Part shown: positions 37,856-46,879 of the stretch, piece by piece
How the letters are laid out: each line of letters starts with the position of its first letter
Numbering within the stretch: the first letter of the stretch is position 1
From: an uncultured Rhizobiaceae group bacterium
GTDB taxonomy: Bacteria; Pseudomonadota; Alphaproteobacteria; Rhizobiales; Rhizobiaceae
Direction: 5' to 3'
DNA: 64,000 nt
NCBI GenBank assembly: GCA_937958815.1
Contig: CALGMR010000012.1
Location: 1-64,000 of the forward strand
Position numbers and translations under genes: made by a program
Notes under the pieces: model-generated
The model's input: the letters and a program-made list of their open reading frames with translations, nothing else
Database searches by the model: none
What the model was told of the DNA's origin: nothing

Positions 37856-39967
37856 TTAGTCTCCAAGTATAAGGTCAAGAATTGATGTCTTGGCCTTTTT
37901 CTTGGTTTCGTCCTTCACACTGGCGGTGGTTTCGCGACCCACATCTTCAGGTGGTACCATTCTATCGGCCAAAAGTTGGGTCGGGCGTGGTGTGGGAATG
38001 GGCAAACGTCCGGGTAAATTCGCAATAAACATATTTGCCCCTGGCAACGGCTTTGCTTTCAAGTCCGAATGCGCCAGTTCCATAAATTCATTCCAAACAC
38101 GTGCTGGCAACGAACCACCAGTGAGTTTTTTAGTTGGAGAATTATCGTCATTGCCAAACCACACGCCCGTCACATAATGGGCAGTGTGACCAACAAACAG
38201 AGCATCGCGAAACCCTTGGCTTGTGCCTGTTTTTCCGCCAGCTTGATGTGTTTTCAGTTTCGCCCTTTTGCCTGTGCCATGGGAAACCACGCGCGCCAGC
38301 ATCTGGTTCATGTCGGCCAGATTTTCGGGCATGACCGCCGTGATAAGGTTTGGCTCTTTGCGCTCAAAAAGCACCTTACCATCTTTGCCCGTGATTTTCT
38401 GGATCAAATATGGAGTGACTTTCTTTCCACCATTTGCAAATGGAGCAAATGAGCGTGTGAGTTCAAATAGACTGACTTCAGATGTCCCAAGTGCCAAGGA
38501 ACCATTGGCGATAAGTTTGCTATCAATGCCCATGCGTCGTGCAACAGACGCCACATTTCTAGGGCCTGATCGGGTGATGAGTTTTGCAGCGATGGTGTTC
38601 AAAGACCCGCTAAACGCTGCACCAAGTGTTACAGGGCCACGATATTTCTTGTCATAGTTTTCTGGACGCCATTTGCCGAATTTCACAGGTTCATCAACCA
38701 GCTGTGTGTAGGGTTCAAATCCGTCTTCCAAAGCCTTCAGCCAGACAAATGTTTTGAATGCCGAACCCGGTTGACGCTTTGCATCGACCACACGGTTGAA
38801 TTGACTGCTGCCATAATCGCGTCCACCAATAAGTGCGCGCACGGCTCCATCAGGAGACATTGAAACAATTGCGCCCTGGGACACATTTTTCTTTTTGCCA
38901 TGTTCGTCTAGTTTTTCTGCCAGCATTGAATGGGCGGCTGTCATCAAGAATGATGAGACTGTCGTTTCAACAATTATATCTTGCTTTGGCTCGCCCAGAA
39001 TCTTTGCAACGCGTTTGACAATCATGTCTGACACAAAATGCTCTGGGCCAGAGCGGAAGTGTTTTGCATATTCTCCCGGCTTGATGTTGGTGACATCAAT
39101 CTTGCCAGTTTTGATATAGCCTTCTTCTTGCATCGCCCGCAGAACAAGTCTTGCACGGCGCTGAGCCAGTTTCGGATTGCGCGCTGGCGTATATTTTGAC
39201 GGTGCTTTCAACAATCCGGCCAACAATGCAGCTTCTGGTACGGTAACGTGTTTCGCGGATTTTCCAAAATATCGTCGCGACGCAGCATCAACACCCGTTG
39301 CGCCAGCGCCAAAGTAAACGCGGTTGAGGTAGAGTTCGAGAATTTCAGCTTTTGAATATTTGGTTTCCAGCCAAATAGCCAAAATCAGCTCTTGAACTTT
39401 TCTGCCGAATGTCCGCTCAGGCTTTAGAAACAGATTTTTCGCCAGTTGCTGGGTGATCGTCGAGCCACCTTCGCGCATACGCTTCTGCATAATGTTGCGG
39501 GTCATGGCGCGGGTGAAACCGATGGGATCAAACCCGAAATGCGCATGAAACCGTCGATCTTCAATCGAAATCACAGCCTGAGCGATATGCGGTGACATCT
39601 CTTCTAAGCGCAATGCCTTGCCGCCCGTGACACCTCGATTGGCGATCAGTTCATTTTCTGCAGAGACGATGCGAATATTTGGCGGACGTTCTGGTACATG
39701 CCAAGTGTCAGCGCTGGGCAGTTGCGTGGCGTAAAATGCAAGAATGCCCGCAACGCCGATCACAGCCCAAAGACCGAGGACTGCTCCCCAATACACAAAT
39801 ATGGGGAACGGTTTCAGCAACCAACGCAACAGCCTCCAAACCCAAAACCGCTTCTTGGGTTGTTTTGACCTTTTGGCTTTGCGGCGCGCTCGACGGCCAC
39901 CCCCTTCATCAAAATGAGGGTCGACCCGCAAATTTTGCTGTTTTGTGTCTTTTTTCCGACGCGCCAT
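37856..39967 (-). CDS. Class A penicillin-binding protein (PBP1A type)
   Basis: A 703-residue bifunctional peptidoglycan synthase. A basic cytosolic N-terminus leads to one transmembrane anchor (FVYWGAVLGLWAVIGVAGIL). The GT51 glycosyltransferase shows EDRRFHAHFGFD (catalytic Glu), GGSTITQQLAKNLFL and LELYLNRVYFG. The transpeptidase has SAFK (in RQPGSAFKTF), SGSLN and KTGTS. A proline-rich tail follows. The ATG of MARRKKDTKQ is chosen; 13 upstream codons are open but unlike the family. It follows pckA convergently. Confidence 0.95.
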   Translation of the reverse strand: MARRKKDTKQQNLRVDPHFDEGGGRRARRKAKRSKQPKKRFWVWRLLRWLLKPFPIFVYWGAVLGLWAVIGVAGILAFYATQLPSADTWHVPERPPNIRIVSAENELIANRGVTGGKALRLEEMSPHIAQAVISIEDRRFHAHFGFDPIGFTRAMTRNIMQKRMREGGSTITQQLAKNLFLKPERTFGRKVQELILAIWLETKYSKAEILELYLNRVYFGAGATGVDAASRRYFGKSAKHVTVPEAALLAGLLKAPSKYTPARNPKLAQRRARLVLRAMQEEGYIKTGKIDVTNIKPGEYAKHFRSGPEHFVSDMIVKRVAKILGEPKQDIIVETTVSSFLMTAAHSMLAEKLDEHGKKKNVSQGAIVSMSPDGAVRALIGGRDYGSSQFNRVVDAKRQPGSAFKTFVWLKALEDGFEPYTQLVDEPVKFGKWRPENYDKKYRGPVTLGAAFSGSLNTIAAKLITRSGPRNVASVARRMGIDSKLIANGSLALGTSEVSLFELTRSFAPFANGGKKVTPYLIQKITGKDGKVLFERKEPNLITAVMPENLADMNQMLARVVSHGTGKRAKLKTHQAGGKTGTSQGFRDALFVGHTAHYVTGVWFGNDDNSPTKKLTGGSLPARVWNEFMELAHSDLKAKPLPGANMFIANLPGRLPIPTPRPTQLLADRMVPPEDVGRETTASVKDETKKKAKTSILDLILGD

Positions 39968-40033
39968 TGAAAACCATTTTCGGGAATGAGGGCATTGCCA
40001 AGTCAAGCTTGCTTAATAATGCGCAAAACATAT

Positions 40034-40054
40034 CCCAAGCAGTTTAAGCTTGGG
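40034..40054. repeat. Inverted repeat CCCAAGC / GCTTGGG
   Basis: Seven-base arms with a seven-base loop in the divergent gap between the PBP and acyltransferase genes. There is no U-run on the plus strand and only a loose one on the minus strand, so operator or leader hairpin is as likely as terminator. Confidence 0.35.
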
Positions 40055-40102
40055 TAAAGGAAATGATTAACCAGTTTTCACATCTCGCATCTTTGTGAGG
40101 TG

Positions 40103-40117
40103 ATTGTTCAGAACAAT
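40103..40117. promoter_or_regulatory. Perfect 15-base palindrome upstream of the acyltransferase
   Basis: ATTGTTC-A-GAACAAT, centred 57 bases before the acyltransferase ATG. Its size and symmetry fit a dimeric repressor or activator site; the regulator is not identifiable from this window. Confidence 0.45.
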
Positions 40118-40166
40118 TTCAGGCAAATTTGATCTCATTGCGTCACTTCATGTTGAGGACGAGATC

Positions 40167-41282
40167 ATGACAACAGCTAATTTGAATACGAACGCGCGTG
40201 CTAACCGCATTGATTGGGTAGATACGGCAAAGGGTATTTGCATCATCTTGGTAGTTATGATGCACACCACGCTGGGTCTTGAAGCGGCGTCAGGTCAACA
40301 AGGTTGGATGCATGCGGTGGTTGAGTTCTCCCGCCCGTTTCGTATGCCAGATTTCTTTGTGATCTCGGGTCTTTTTCTGGCCTCAACAATTGATCGCTCG
40401 TGGCGACACTATATCGACCGCAAAGTGATCCACTTTTTCTACTTCTATATCTTGTGGGTCATCATACAATTTGCATTCAAAGCACCATTTATGGTTCTGG
40501 ATGGAAATTCGATGGGTGCGGTGGTGCGTTCTTTCTTATTCACATTCGTTCAACCGTTTGGAACTTTGTGGTTCATCTACATGCTTCCCGTGTTTTTTGT
40601 GGTTGCCAAATTGTTCAAGAACCAAAAGTGGCTTCTTTTGGCTATCGCGGCTGTGCTGCAAATTGCTCCAGTGAACACCCATGGAGTTTTTGCGCCTGTC
40701 GCTCAAACTCTGGGCATTGTGGCCACTGAAGGGCATTTTGTGTTGGTCGATGAGTTTGCCAGCTATCTGGTGTATTTTGTCGGCGGGTATGTGTTTGCCC
40801 CGTATATTTTCAAGCTTGCTGATTATGTTCGTAACAACAAAGCCAAGGGCATGCTGATTGTTGCCGTCTGGTTTGTGATCAACCTGATATTTGTTCTAAC
40901 CGGATGGTTGGATTTGCCAATCGTTGCTCTCGCCCTTGGTGGCGCTGGCGCTTTGGCCATTGTGGCCTTTGCAACACTTATTGCGCAGAAGGCAAAATTG
41001 CTCACACATCTGGGTGCGAATTCAATCGTGATTTACCTCGCGTTCTTTTTGCCGATGGTTGTTTCACGCTTGGTGATGTTGAAAATTGTGCCATGGATGG
41101 ATGCCGGAACCATGGCACTCATTTGTTTGATGTTCTCGGTCGCCGTTCCCATGGTTGGCTATTGGATCATTCAGAAGATCGGCTTTGGCATGTTCTTATT
41201 CCATCGTCCGAACTGGGCAATCTTGAGCGGAACACCTTGGAAAAAGAGCAACCCAAAGGCGGCTCTTGCGCCTGCTGAATAA
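40167..41282 (+). CDS. Acyltransferase 3 family membrane protein
   Basis: A 371-residue polytopic protein with about ten transmembrane segments, of the acyltransferase 3 (OafA/NodX-like) family. These move acetyl or other acyl groups onto cell-surface sugars. Marks are RIDWVDTAKGICIILVVMMHTT (DTAKGICIILVV then the conserved His), the R-P-F-R-M-P-D-F-F-VISGLFL segment and the FGTLWFIYMLPVFF motif. The ATG of MTTANLN has GAGGA eight bases upstream; the longer frame adds 21 residues. It abuts the next convergent gene with no spacing. Substrate unknown. Confidence 0.9.
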   Translation: MTTANLNTNARANRIDWVDTAKGICIILVVMMHTTLGLEAASGQQGWMHAVVEFSRPFRMPDFFVISGLFLASTIDRSWRHYIDRKVIHFFYFYILWVIIQFAFKAPFMVLDGNSMGAVVRSFLFTFVQPFGTLWFIYMLPVFFVVAKLFKNQKWLLLAIAAVLQIAPVNTHGVFAPVAQTLGIVATEGHFVLVDEFASYLVYFVGGYVFAPYIFKLADYVRNNKAKGMLIVAVWFVINLIFVLTGWLDLPIVALALGGAGALAIVAFATLIAQKAKLLTHLGANSIVIYLAFFLPMVVSRLVMLKIVPWMDAGTMALICLMFSVAVPMVGYWIIQKIGFGMFLFHRPNWAILSGTPWKKSNPKAALAPAE

Positions 41283-42665
41283 TTATTGAGCCAAGGCTTC
41301 CAGCACGCGCGCCCATGAACGGGCACCTTTCTGGAAGCTCTTCAATTCATATTTTTCATTGGGTGAATGAATGGCGTCGTCTGACAATGCATAGCCAATC
41401 AAAAGGGAATCCATTCCCAGCTGACGTTTAAAATTTCCGACTATGGGAATGGAACCACCACCCGCAATAATGGCAGCATCTTTTTCCCATTCAGCCGTTA
41501 GAGCGTCGGCAGCTTTTTTCAGTTCTGGCAAATTATAATCAAGCTGAGTGGCAGGGTTGCGGCCGTGTTCTTTAAATGTTGCTGTGCAATCTTCTGGCAA
41601 ACGCTCATTGATGTGTTTTCTAAACGCTTCGGCCACTTTGTCAGGGTCTTGATTGCCCACAAGACGAAATGACACTTTGGCAGACGCTTGTGCTGCAATG
41701 ACGGTTTTAAAACCTTCGCCCGTATAACCACCGGTAATTCCGTTCACCTCTGCCGTTGGGCGCGCCCAAGTCTGTTCCAGAACAGAACGGTTGGCCTCGC
41801 CCGATGGCATGGACAATCCAATTGCGCCTAGGAAATCTTTTGCAGAAAATCCAAGTCCTTCCCACATCTGTTTGATGTCGTCCGGTGTTTCTTCAACACC
41901 ATCGTAAAATCCATCCAGCGTCACAGCACCAGATTCATCGTGCAAGTCTGCAAGAATTTTCGACAGAACATGAATAGGGTTTTGTGCAGCGCCTCCGTAG
42001 TAGCCTGAATGGAGATCACGGTTGGCCGCGTGGATTGTCACTTCATCACTGGCCATACCGCGCAGCGCTGTGGTGATTGCTGGCGTGTTGGCATCCCACA
42101 TATTTGTGTCGCAAACGAGCGCAATATCTGCTTTCAACTCTTCGGCTGTGGCTTCCAGAAATGGAACAAGTGATGGCGATCCAGATTCTTCTTCGCCTTC
42201 AAATAAAATAGTCACGCGGCACGGCAGAGCCCCAGTTGCTTCTTTCCATCCGCGGCAGGCTTCCACAAATGTCATGAGCTGACCTTTGTCGTCCGAAGAG
42301 CCGCGCGCATAAATGCGTTTTGCACCGTTCACTTCTTTCATTGTTGGTTCGAACGGTGGTGTGTCCCAGAGTTCAATCGGGTCAACAGGTTGCACATCGT
42401 AGTGTCCGTAAAAAAGAACGTGTGGTGCCCCCTCTGGTCCTTCATGGTGGGCAACAACCATTGGATGGCCTGGTGTTTTACGCAAACTGGCATCGAAACC
42501 AAGCGAATTCAGTTCATCCACCAACCATCGTCCGGCTTCTGCACATGAGGCTTTGTAGGCCGGGTCAGTGGACACGCTTTCGATTTTCAACAATTCAAAC
42601 AGGCGCTCAAGCGCCCCATCCATATTGTCATCGATGGTGGAAAGAGTCTTTTCTAGCGCGCTCAT
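41283..42665 (-). CDS. M20-family metallopeptidase (dipeptidase-type)
   Basis: A 460-residue zinc peptidase of the ArgE/DapE/carnosinase (M20) family. Metal ligands are visible in VLFYGHYDVQPVD (His and Asp), GSSDDKGQ, and FEGEEESGSPS (catalytic Glu pair). A dimerisation domain spans about residues 205-370, with HSGYYGG. The C-terminal part ends with the DAIHSPNEKYEL metal-ligand histidine. It resembles cytosolic nonspecific dipeptidases more than ArgE. Its stop codon touches that of the convergent acyltransferase. The gap upstream holds a small-RNA candidate on the same strand. Confidence 0.92.
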   Translation of the reverse strand: MSALEKTLSTIDDNMDGALERLFELLKIESVSTDPAYKASCAEAGRWLVDELNSLGFDASLRKTPGHPMVVAHHEGPEGAPHVLFYGHYDVQPVDPIELWDTPPFEPTMKEVNGAKRIYARGSSDDKGQLMTFVEACRGWKEATGALPCRVTILFEGEEESGSPSLVPFLEATAEELKADIALVCDTNMWDANTPAITTALRGMASDEVTIHAANRDLHSGYYGGAAQNPIHVLSKILADLHDESGAVTLDGFYDGVEETPDDIKQMWEGLGFSAKDFLGAIGLSMPSGEANRSVLEQTWARPTAEVNGITGGYTGEGFKTVIAAQASAKVSFRLVGNQDPDKVAEAFRKHINERLPEDCTATFKEHGRNPATQLDYNLPELKKAADALTAEWEKDAAIIAGGGSIPIVGNFKRQLGMDSLLIGYALSDDAIHSPNEKYELKSFQKGARSWARVLEALAQ

Positions 42666-42737
42666 ATCACGTCCGTATTCAAAAGAGGTTTTCTCTCAAT
42701 ACCAATTGCGGGAGAGACGTGAAAGAACCCTCGCAAA

Positions 42738-42895
42738 TAAAAAGAGCCTCAGAAGTCTTATACTCGAAGACTGCTGAGGCTCAGGACGCTTTTGCTACAA
42801 ACGCCTCAGGAGAGGGGAAAGGGGCGATTGCAACTGCCTTTGAATGAAATATTGGGGGAAACATTCATTCTGGCTAGCCAGTACGTCGCTGGCTT
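42738..42895 (-). ncRNA. Candidate trans-acting small RNA, upstream of polA
   Basis: On the minus strand, TTGAAA-N17-CATCTT is followed about seven bases later by a structured segment. Hairpin 1 is GCCAG-7-CTGGC (42893-42877). Hairpin 2 is AATGAA/TTCATT (42869-42843), exposing UUUCCCCC in its loop. Hairpin 3 is a short CGCC/GGCG stem (42826-42802) with a C/U-rich loop. A 15-pair terminator stem with one mismatch follows (42782-42744), then TTTTT. No minus-strand gene needs this terminator; the next gene starts 73 bases further on. Anti-Shine-Dalgarno loops and a position beside polA recall the rhizobial AbcR/alpha-r15 RNAs, but family membership is unproven. Confidence 0.6.
42744..42782 (-). 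terminator. Strong intrinsic terminator ending the small-RNA candidate
   Basis: GAGCCTCAG (42744-42752) and AGTCTT (42754-42759) pair with AAGACT (42767-42772) and CTGAGGCTC (42774-42782), with one A-G mismatch and a seven-base loop. On the minus strand it is followed by TTTTTATTT. On the plus strand no T-run follows directly. Confidence 0.82.
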
Positions 42896-42901
42896 ACCGT
42901 G

Positions 42902-42930
42902 AAGATGGTTCCGGAAACAGACTTTTTCAA
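42902..42930 (-). promoter_or_regulatory. Sigma70-like promoter of the small-RNA candidate
   Basis: TTGAAA (42930-42925) and CATCTT (42907-42902) are 17 bases apart on the minus strand. The -35 is good and the -10 is weak. Transcription would begin near 42895, just before the first hairpin. Confidence 0.45.
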
Positions 42931-43051
42931 GGCCGAAACATTACAACTCATTATGACAATTAGTTGAGGGCTTTGTGAGCCAAGACTTGTAAAAAAGTCA
43001 GCGCTTGGCCATCGTAAAGCCAATCAATCCAAAGCACTTCAAAGGCCTGAT

Positions 43052-45988
43052 ATGAAACAGGGCGATCACCTCTTTCTGGTAGACGGTTCAGCGTATATTT
43101 TCCGTGCATACCATGCATTGCCACCTCTCACGCGGAAGTCGGATGGTTTGCCCATTGGCGCCGTTTCCGGTTTTTGCAACATGCTTTGGAAATTGCTGCA
43201 GGAAGCCCGCGATACAAATTTGGGTGTCGTACCGTCTCATTTTGCAGTGATTTTTGATCATTCTTCGACCACGTTTCGTAATGAGATTTATCCAGAATAC
43301 AAAGCCAATCGCGATGCGCCGCCAGAAGATCTGCGCCCACAATTTGCGATCATTCGCGAGGCGACACGCGCTTTTGATGTTCCATGCATTGAAAAAGAGG
43401 GTTTTGAAGCTGACGATTTGATTGCGACTTATGCCCGGCAAGCTTCGGAACTTGGAGCTGACGTGACGATCATCTCGTCAGACAAAGATCTGATGCAACT
43501 CGTGACACCTCAAATCATCATGTACGACACGATGAAAGACAAACGTGTCGGTGTTGATGAGGTGATCGAAAAGTTCGGGGTTGGCCCTGAAAAAATGATC
43601 GACCTCCAGTCTTTGGCGGGAGATTCTACAGATAATGTTCCTGGAGTACCGGGAATTGGGCCAAAAACTGCCGCGCAATTGCTGGACGAGTACAACACGC
43701 TGGAAGAATTGTTAGAGCGCGCTGGCGAAATCAAACAAAACAAGCGCCGCGAAAATATGATTGAATTTGCTGAACAGGCGCGCATTTCGAAAAAACTGGT
43801 CACGCTAGACCAAAACACGCCCATAGATGTTCCGCTGGAAGATATGGCGCTCACAAATCTGAATGGGCCAAAACTGATTGCTTTTCTAAAGGGTTTGGAA
43901 CTGAACACGCTTACACGCCGCGTTGCTGCGGAGACAGACACAGATGCCGCTGCCATCGATGCTGGCACGTTGGATGTTGCGGGATATGAGCAAAGAGGCC
44001 CTGACTTTGATGGCGGTTCAAACATTGCAGATGATCCTATGGATGCTGATGTTTCTCGCGAAGACGGACCTGCATTCCAACCGAAAGATTTGGTCAATGA
44101 ACGTTTGAATGCGACTGCATCGGTCAAAATTGACAATTCAAACTATGAGACGGTGCGTGATCCGGACGCACTAGATCGCTGGATCGCTCAAGCCACAGAA
44201 CTTGGAGTGGTGGCAGTGGACACCGAAACCAATTCACTGGATGCCATGCAGGCAGATTTGGTTGGTGTTTCATTGGCGATCGCCCTTGCTGATGGTTCCG
44301 TCAAAGCCTGTTACATTCCATTGCTGCATGTGACGGGAGAAGATGATTTGTTGGGCGGTGGTTTGGATCCGAACCAAATCCCAACACCCGATGCGCTAGA
44401 ACGATTGAAAGTGCTTTTGGAAGCACCCCATGTTTTGAAAATCGCTCAAAACATAAAATATGATTATCAGGTTTTGAACCGCAACGGCATCAAAATCGCG
44501 CCATACGATGACACGATGTTGCTGTCTTACGTCTTGGATGCCGGACGCACCAAACACGGCATGGACACTTTATCGGAAGCAATTTTGGGCCATACGCCCA
44601 TTCCGTATAAGGAAATTGCCGGCAGCGGTAAATCGATGGTCACATTTGACAAAGTGCCCGTTGATAAAGCCACGGCATATGCGGCGGAAGATGCCGATGT
44701 GACATTGCGTTTGTGGCAGATATTGAAAGCTCGTCTGGTCGCAGAAAAAATGACCACGGTTTACGAGCGCTTGGAACGTCCGCTGGTTGATGTGATTTGC
44801 CGCATGGAAGCCCGTGGTATCTCTGTTGATCGCCAAATTCTGTCTCGTCTTTCAGGAGACTTCGCGCAGAAGGCGGCTGGTCTTGAAGATGAGATTTATG
44901 AACTCGCTGGCAGGAAGTTCAATGTGGGATCGCCCAAACAGTTGGGCGAGATTTTATTTGATGAAATGTCTCTTCCCGGTGGCAAGAAAACAAAAACAGG
45001 CCAATGGGCAACTGGTGCACAACAATTGGAAGATTTGGCAGCAGAAGGTCACGAACTGCCGCGCAAGATCGTAGATTGGCGACAATTGTCAAAATTGAAA
45101 TCCACCTACACGGATGCATTGCCGGGCTATATCAATCCGCAGACTAAGCGTGTTCACACGTCTTATTCGATGGCATCTACATCTACAGGTCGATTGTCGT
45201 CTTCCGAGCCCAATTTACAAAACATTCCAATCCGCACTGAAGAAGGCCGTAAAATCAGAACGGCTTTCGTGGCCGAAAAAGGCAACAAATTGGTCAGCGC
45301 CGATTACAGCCAAATCGAATTGCGGGTTTTGGCCCATGTGGCCGATATAGGTCAGTTGAAACAAGCTTTTGCAGATGGCATCGATATTCATGCGATGACG
45401 GCTAGCGAAATGTTCAATGTGCCAGTCAAAGATATGGACCCAATGATCCGCCGTCAGGCAAAGGCGATCAACTTCGGCATCATCTACGGCATTTCTGCGT
45501 TCGGCTTGGCGAATAATTTGGGCATCGCACGGTCCGAAGCAAGTGACTACATAAAGATGTATTTCGAACGCTTTCCTGGCATCAAAGCCTATATGGATGA
45601 AACCAAGGCGTTTGCCCGAGAACACGGATATGTGGAAACAATCTTTGGTCGCAAAGCTCATTACCCCGATATGAAGTCAAGCAATCCGCAAATGAGAGCG
45701 TTTCAAGAGCGCGCTGCCATCAATGCGCCTATCCAAGGTTCTGCCGCTGATATTATTCGCCGCGCTATGGTGCAAATGGAGCCAGCATTGGATGCTGCCA
45801 AACTTTCCGCCAAAATGTTGCTTCAAGTCCATGATGAATTGATTTTCGAGGTGTCCGAAGACGAAGTGGACCAAACCATTGATCTTGTAAAGCAGGTGAT
45901 GGTCGATGCACCTATGCCTGCATTGAGCCTATCGGTTCCTCTGCAAGTGGATGCGCAGGCCGCAGATAACTGGGACGAAGCCCACTAG
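43052..45988 (+). CDS. polA: DNA polymerase I
   Basis: A 978-residue repair and Okazaki-processing polymerase. The 5'-3' exonuclease spans about residues 1-290 (DGSAYIFRAYHALPP, SSDKDLMQL, GIGPKTAAQLL). A linker rich in Asp/Ala follows. The 3'-5' proofreading domain keeps its acidic residues (VAVDTETNSLD, NIKYDYQVL, YAAEDADVTL). Polymerase motifs are SADYSQIELRVLAHVA (A), RRQAKAINFGIIYGIS (B) and LLQVHDELIFEV (C). All three activities appear intact. A bulged hairpin (42979-43009) lies in the leader. Confidence 0.98.
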   Translation: MKQGDHLFLVDGSAYIFRAYHALPPLTRKSDGLPIGAVSGFCNMLWKLLQEARDTNLGVVPSHFAVIFDHSSTTFRNEIYPEYKANRDAPPEDLRPQFAIIREATRAFDVPCIEKEGFEADDLIATYARQASELGADVTIISSDKDLMQLVTPQIIMYDTMKDKRVGVDEVIEKFGVGPEKMIDLQSLAGDSTDNVPGVPGIGPKTAAQLLDEYNTLEELLERAGEIKQNKRRENMIEFAEQARISKKLVTLDQNTPIDVPLEDMALTNLNGPKLIAFLKGLELNTLTRRVAAETDTDAAAIDAGTLDVAGYEQRGPDFDGGSNIADDPMDADVSREDGPAFQPKDLVNERLNATASVKIDNSNYETVRDPDALDRWIAQATELGVVAVDTETNSLDAMQADLVGVSLAIALADGSVKACYIPLLHVTGEDDLLGGGLDPNQIPTPDALERLKVLLEAPHVLKIAQNIKYDYQVLNRNGIKIAPYDDTMLLSYVLDAGRTKHGMDTLSEAILGHTPIPYKEIAGSGKSMVTFDKVPVDKATAYAAEDADVTLRLWQILKARLVAEKMTTVYERLERPLVDVICRMEARGISVDRQILSRLSGDFAQKAAGLEDEIYELAGRKFNVGSPKQLGEILFDEMSLPGGKKTKTGQWATGAQQLEDLAAEGHELPRKIVDWRQLSKLKSTYTDALPGYINPQTKRVHTSYSMASTSTGRLSSSEPNLQNIPIRTEEGRKIRTAFVAEKGNKLVSADYSQIELRVLAHVADIGQLKQAFADGIDIHAMTASEMFNVPVKDMDPMIRRQAKAINFGIIYGISAFGLANNLGIARSEASDYIKMYFERFPGIKAYMDETKAFAREHGYVETIFGRKAHYPDMKSSNPQMRAFQERAAINAPIQGSAADIIRRAMVQMEPALDAAKLSAKMLLQVHDELIFEVSEDEVDQTIDLVKQVMVDAPMPALSLSVPLQVDAQAADNWDEAH

Positions 45989-46338
45989 TTTTTTAAATGG
46001 CGCTCAATCCAGTTCAAAGTTCTATGCGCTTTCGATCGTTCTCCTTCATAACCAGTATGAAGGAATTGCGCATGTACTGTGCCATTTGCGTATTCATTGG
46101 GTTCGTTTTTCAAACCTTTAGCTGCCGTTTGATCACGAACTGCCCCGTTTATGTTCCTTTTATAGCTTAGCAAAAACACAAAAATTCCTGACAAACGCCT
46201 TGTTAAGAACCGTATGGTTCCTAATTCACAAGCATGTGAGCAAGAGTTTATTAGACCAATCGGTTCCTACCCTAAGTTTTGTTCATCGCCACCACGGCAA
46301 TCGAATGAAAAGCCACTGCCACTCAAAAGGAACAACAA
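45989..46338. other. Intergenic region upstream of the DM13 gene
   Basis: The 350 bases hold GAACC-GTAT-GGTTC (46208-46221) and a second GGTTCCT (46262-46268), 45 bases after the first GGTTCCT (46217-46223). These may be operators for the DM13 unit. A 69-codon minus-strand frame (45985-46194) ends in HRTLNWIERHLKN, reminiscent of the C-terminus of S9-type alpha/beta hydrolases. It may be a gene remnant, but the evidence is thin. Confidence 0.4.
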
Positions 46339-46764
46339 ATGACAAATTATATCTCAAGAATTCCTCGCCCCTTTCTAGCTACTGCAACAGCGGCTGTCGC
46401 TTTGGCAATTGTTGCTTCGGTCGTACCAACTTCCATGGCAAATGCAGGTGAGAAAATTGCCTCTGGCAGTTTTTACGGTCAAAGCGACCACATCACCACT
46501 GGCAAAATCACAATCGAGAAAGATGGAGATAGAACGATTGTTATTCTTCACAACGACTTCTCGCTTGATGGTGCCCCAGCACCCACGCTCGGTTTCACCA
46601 AAAACGGGAAATTTGATCAAAAAACCGAATTTGCAAAGCTGAAGTCTTTAAAAGGCGAGCAACGTTACGAAGTGCCCAAAAACGTTCTTGTTAGAGCGTA
46701 TGACACTTTCACCGTCTGGTGCAGCAAATTTTCCGTCCCCCTCGGCTCCGCCAAACTTACATAA
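46339..46764 (+). CDS. Exported DM13-domain protein
   Basis: A 141-residue protein with a signal peptide (about residues 1-36, ending PTSMANAG). The DM13 domain follows: ASGSFYGQSDHITTGKITIE, a DGDRTIVILHNDFSLDGAPA strand pair (each 20 residues), and the cysteine-containing C-terminal motif YDTFTVWCSKFSVPLGSAKL. DM13 is proposed to be a redox or electron-transfer domain with that cysteine. AAAGGA lies before the ATG. A small membrane protein follows 115 bases later, possibly in the same transcript. Confidence 0.85.
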   Translation: MTNYISRIPRPFLATATAAVALAIVASVVPTSMANAGEKIASGSFYGQSDHITTGKITIEKDGDRTIVILHNDFSLDGAPAPTLGFTKNGKFDQKTEFAKLKSLKGEQRYEVPKNVLVRAYDTFTVWCSKFSVPLGSAKLT

Positions 46765-46879
46765 TTTGGAAAACAGGTAACTTTCAGGGCGTTGTGATGA
46801 GCTTTCTCCAGTGGCTTTCACATCGCCCAACTCGGGAAGGATTGAGCTTCCCTCAACTTTCAACTTAAAGGAAAAAACG

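Noticed and set aside
43510-44136. 208-codon minus-strand frame antisense to polA
   Set aside because: It lies fully inside polA and is rich in Ser/Phe as expected for an antisense shadow; no start site is visible.
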